The notes beneath the pieces are model-generated. The model did no database searches, had not been told where the DNA came from, and saw only the letters and a program-made list of their open reading frames with translations. From a virus: DNA of 42,210 nt. Position numbers and translations under genes: made by a program. This document shows, one piece after another, positions 39,943 through 42,210 of this stretch (position 1 is the first letter of the stretch; each line of letters opens with the position of its first letter). The stretch spans positions 1 to 42,210 of the IMG/VR virus record IMGVR_UViG_3300034082_002654, one strand, 5' to 3'.

Positions 39943-42210
39943 ATGAGTCAAAGTATTCGTCAGACTAATTTATTTTTGGGGCAGGATTGGACAGTAATTT
40001 ACAACGCAATGAGTGCCATCAATTTTGCCGCATATGATTATGACACCATTCGTCAAGCCTTGATTGATTATATCAGAGTCAACTATCCAGAAGATTTCAA
40101 TGACTGGATCAGCAGCAGTGAATTTGTGGCCATTATTGAAATGCTGGCTTATCTGGGAGGCAACCTGGCCTTTAGGGTGGATCTCAACACCCGAGAGAAT
40201 TTCCTCACAACTGCACAGAGGCGTGAAAGCCTCATGCGCCTGGCAAGGTTCCTCAGCTACAACCCCAGAAGATGTTTGGCTGGACAAGGCTTGCTCAAGC
40301 TCACTCAGGTGAGAACAGATCAAACCATATATGACAGCAATGGCACCAACCTGCAAAACCTCACCATCAACTGGAATGACACCACCAATCCAGACTGGTA
40401 TGAACAGTTTATTCTTGTTTTGAATGCAGCATTCCAGCCCAGCAATCCTTTTGGCCAGCCTGTGAAAAATGGCTCAGTGGGCAGCATCATTGCAGCCAGA
40501 TATGACTTCAACAACACCACCAGCAACAATCTAGCGTATGCCTACAATGCCACTGTGAGTGGCACAAGAATGAATTTTGAGTTTGTGAATCCAGACTTTG
40601 AACCCGCAACTGGTGGCAGCATCAACACGGGCAGCAGTGGCTACTACAAAGAAAAAGCCCCCAATGTGTTCAACAGTTGGAGCATGATTTACAGGAATGA
40701 TGGCAATGGCAACAGCAGCACCAACACTGGATTCTTTGCCATGTTCAAACAAGGCACACTTGCATATACAGATTATTTGCTGGACACACCAGTGCCCAAC
40801 AGAGTTATCGACATTGCAGCCACCAACGTAAACCAAAATGATGTGTGGGTGCAAACAGTGGATGACACAGGCATCCCCCTGTTAGATTGGACCAAAGTTC
40901 CTGCAATTTTCAACAGCAATCTGGTTTACAATGATCTGGACCGACTGACCAGAAATATCTATCAGGTTGTCACAAGAGACGTCAATGGTGTGGACAGCAT
41001 CAGTATTAGATTTGGTGATGGTAATTTTGGAAATGTGCCCACAGGCAGAATAAGAGTTTACTATCGCACCAGCAACAATCTCACATACACTGTGCAACCT
41101 CAGGACATGAGTTTCCAGAATCTCACACTGGGGTATCAGAGTCAGCTCAACACCATCAACAACCTCACCATGCAATACAGCTTGCAATATCCTGTTGCCA
41201 ACAGCCTCAGTAGAGAAAGCAGCGATAGTATTAGAGAACGTGCGCCAGCTGTGTATTATGCACAAAATCGCATGGTGAACGGAGAAGATTACAACGTATT
41301 TCCCCTGCAAAACAGCCAAGCCCTCAAAATCAAGGCAGTGAACAGAGTCTACAGTGGACAGAGCAGATTCCTTGACATAAATGATCCCACCAGCCAATAC
41401 AGCAATGTCAAAGTATTCAGCGATGATGGGATCCTGTATCAGGAATATACACCTGTCTACAAAGAAGTTTTTGCCACCAGCAATCTCAACACCAATCAGT
41501 TCATAGAAAGTGTGGTGCAACCTTTGCTGTCAGGCAGCACTGACACTGACAATGTGAATATAGGATTGAGAGATTTCTATCTGGAAAATTATCCTTACTT
41601 TCCTGGCGGTGGACTTTATTGGCAACCCACTGGTGGCAGTGTTCCCAATGCTGCCCAGGGCCAATTTGTGTACACTAATTCCAACAGCACTGCTACTCCC
41701 ACGCAAATATTTTTACCAGACAAGGAAAAAGGCTTGGTGACTGGCAGCATGGTGAAATTTACCAGAGAAGGTTGGGTAAATGTGGTGAACCAGGGCAGCA
41801 GCGAATTGGGCATCTACAGCACAATCTTGAGTAGACCTGTTAGCGAATATCTCACTGACACAGGAACTGTGAAAAACCTTGTGCAGCAAATTATGCCTCC
41901 TATTAGAGTTACTTTGACCGAACAGGAAAAGGCCAGCATTTCCAATGCTGTGCAAGCCAAAAGAAATTTTGGCTTGCGTTATGACAACAGTGCCCAAACG
42001 TGGATTGTACTCAATGCACAAGACGTGGCCATCAATGCTGCATTCAGTTTGGACAATGCTGGTGATGTTAGCAAAACAAACATTGATGCCAGTTGGTTGG
42101 TGCAGTTTGTATATTTGGCCAATTTTGGTTGGCAAATCACAATGAGAGCACTCAATTATTATTTTGAGAGTGTGAGAGATGTGCAATTTTATTTTGTGAA
42201 TACACAAAAA
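39943..42210 (+). CDS. 6: Baseplate wedge protein gp6 (C-terminus outside window)
   Basis: The frame is open from ATG 39943 to the last base (756 codons, no stop), so it is incomplete. T4 gp6 has 660 aa, so this form is longer. N-terminal blocks LFLGQDWTVIYNAM, RVNYPEDFNDWISSSEFVAIIEMLAYLGG and RVDLNTRENFL are classic for gp6 of T4-like phages, and the middle has the gpJ-like ISIRFGDGNFG and VNGEDYNVFP segments. Six gp6 dimers form the inner ring of the baseplate. The first 30 bases are synonymous to, but almost fully different from, the stranded copy at 39075. Only a weak TGGGATA precedes the start. Confidence 0.93.
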   Translation, partial: MSQSIRQTNLFLGQDWTVIYNAMSAINFAAYDYDTIRQALIDYIRVNYPEDFNDWISSSEFVAIIEMLAYLGGNLAFRVDLNTRENFLTTAQRRESLMRLARFLSYNPRRCLAGQGLLKLTQVRTDQTIYDSNGTNLQNLTINWNDTTNPDWYEQFILVLNAAFQPSNPFGQPVKNGSVGSIIAARYDFNNTTSNNLAYAYNATVSGTRMNFEFVNPDFEPATGGSINTGSSGYYKEKAPNVFNSWSMIYRNDGNGNSSTNTGFFAMFKQGTLAYTDYLLDTPVPNRVIDIAATNVNQNDVWVQTVDDTGIPLLDWTKVPAIFNSNLVYNDLDRLTRNIYQVVTRDVNGVDSISIRFGDGNFGNVPTGRIRVYYRTSNNLTYTVQPQDMSFQNLTLGYQSQLNTINNLTMQYSLQYPVANSLSRESSDSIRERAPAVYYAQNRMVNGEDYNVFPLQNSQALKIKAVNRVYSGQSRFLDINDPTSQYSNVKVFSDDGILYQEYTPVYKEVFATSNLNTNQFIESVVQPLLSGSTDTDNVNIGLRDFYLENYPYFPGGGLYWQPTGGSVPNAAQGQFVYTNSNSTATPTQIFLPDKEKGLVTGSMVKFTREGWVNVVNQGSSELGIYSTILSRPVSEYLTDTGTVKNLVQQIMPPIRVTLTEQEKASISNAVQAKRNFGLRYDNSAQTWIVLNAQDVAINAAFSLDNAGDVSKTNIDASWLVQFVYLANFGWQITMRALNYYFESVRDVQFYFVNTQK

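Noticed and set aside
1-42210. CRISPR array or insertion sequence
   Set aside because: No regularly spaced direct repeats and no transposase motif were noticed in the window. The mobile elements seen are homing endonucleases only.

Overview
The window is a 42-kb piece of a T4-like myovirus (tailed phage, Caudoviricetes). The evidence is a T4-type core gene set readable from motifs and gene order: portal gp20, prohead core proteins, prohead protease gp21, scaffold gp22, baseplate proteins gp25, gp6, gp53, gp48/54-like, gp26 and a gp5-like spike, recombination proteins gp46/gp47, and the late sigma factor gp55. Most genes have a TAAATA box upstream, the T4-type late promoter read by gp55. Base composition is moderately AT-rich, except for a GC-rich block at about 32.95-35.6 kb. 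The host cannot be named; three sigma70-type promoters only imply an ordinary bacterial host polymerase.

Layout. (1) 1-10.3 kb, minus strand: tape-measure-like protein, portal, a fibre/adhesin cassette, two prohead core proteins, gp21, gp22 (cut by the window edge). The fibre cassette lies inside what is a continuous head operon in T4. (2) 10.3-11.43 kb, plus strand: gp26 and a small tail-assembly protein, ended by a clean terminator. (3) 11.49-11.84 kb: a gene-free stretch dense in hairpins, a candidate structured RNA. (4) 11.85-18.7 kb: recombination and late transcription (unknown 275-aa protein, PD-(D/E)XK resolvase, gp46, gp47, gp55), with an EDxHD-type homing endonuclease between gp47 and gp55. 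(5) 18.8-21.95 kb: a three-domain protein (ligase-like nucleotidyltransferase, NMNAT-like, 2H phosphoesterase) convergent with a pol-beta-type nucleotidyltransferase. Both begin with what looks like a gp21-cleavable packaging signal ending at Glu14. (6) 22.0-23.0 kb: a frameshifted GIY-YIG homing endonuclease. (7) 23.0-31.1 kb: tube cap/initiator-like protein, gp53, a large hub-like protein, and a gp5-like spike with three cell-wall-cleaving domains. (8) 31.1-32.7 kb: a helical protein of unknown function and a small protein. (9) 32.95-35.6 kb: GC-rich island with an SNF2 helicase, a separate HARP-like partner and a 54-aa protein, each with its own TTGACA-N16-TATNNT promoter. (10) 35.6-38.6 kb: minus-strand operon with two ADP-ribosyltransferase-like paralogues, a phosphoribosyltransferase and a complete aspartate carbamoyltransferase. 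(11) 38.7-42.2 kb: gp25, an HNH homing endonuclease, and gp6 (cut by the window edge).

Most striking: the HNH gene sits in the 5' end of gp6. The original first ten codons survive upstream, while the working gp6 copy starts downstream with the same N-terminus spelled in almost entirely different codons. In addition, the HNH and GIY-YIG genes, which belong to unrelated nuclease families, share one leader architecture: TAAATA, exactly 36 nt holding a stem with a 6-nt loop at the same offset, TAAACGCT, then AGGAGCAT and the start codon. This looks like a portable expression leader for homing endonucleases that I do not recognise from the literature.
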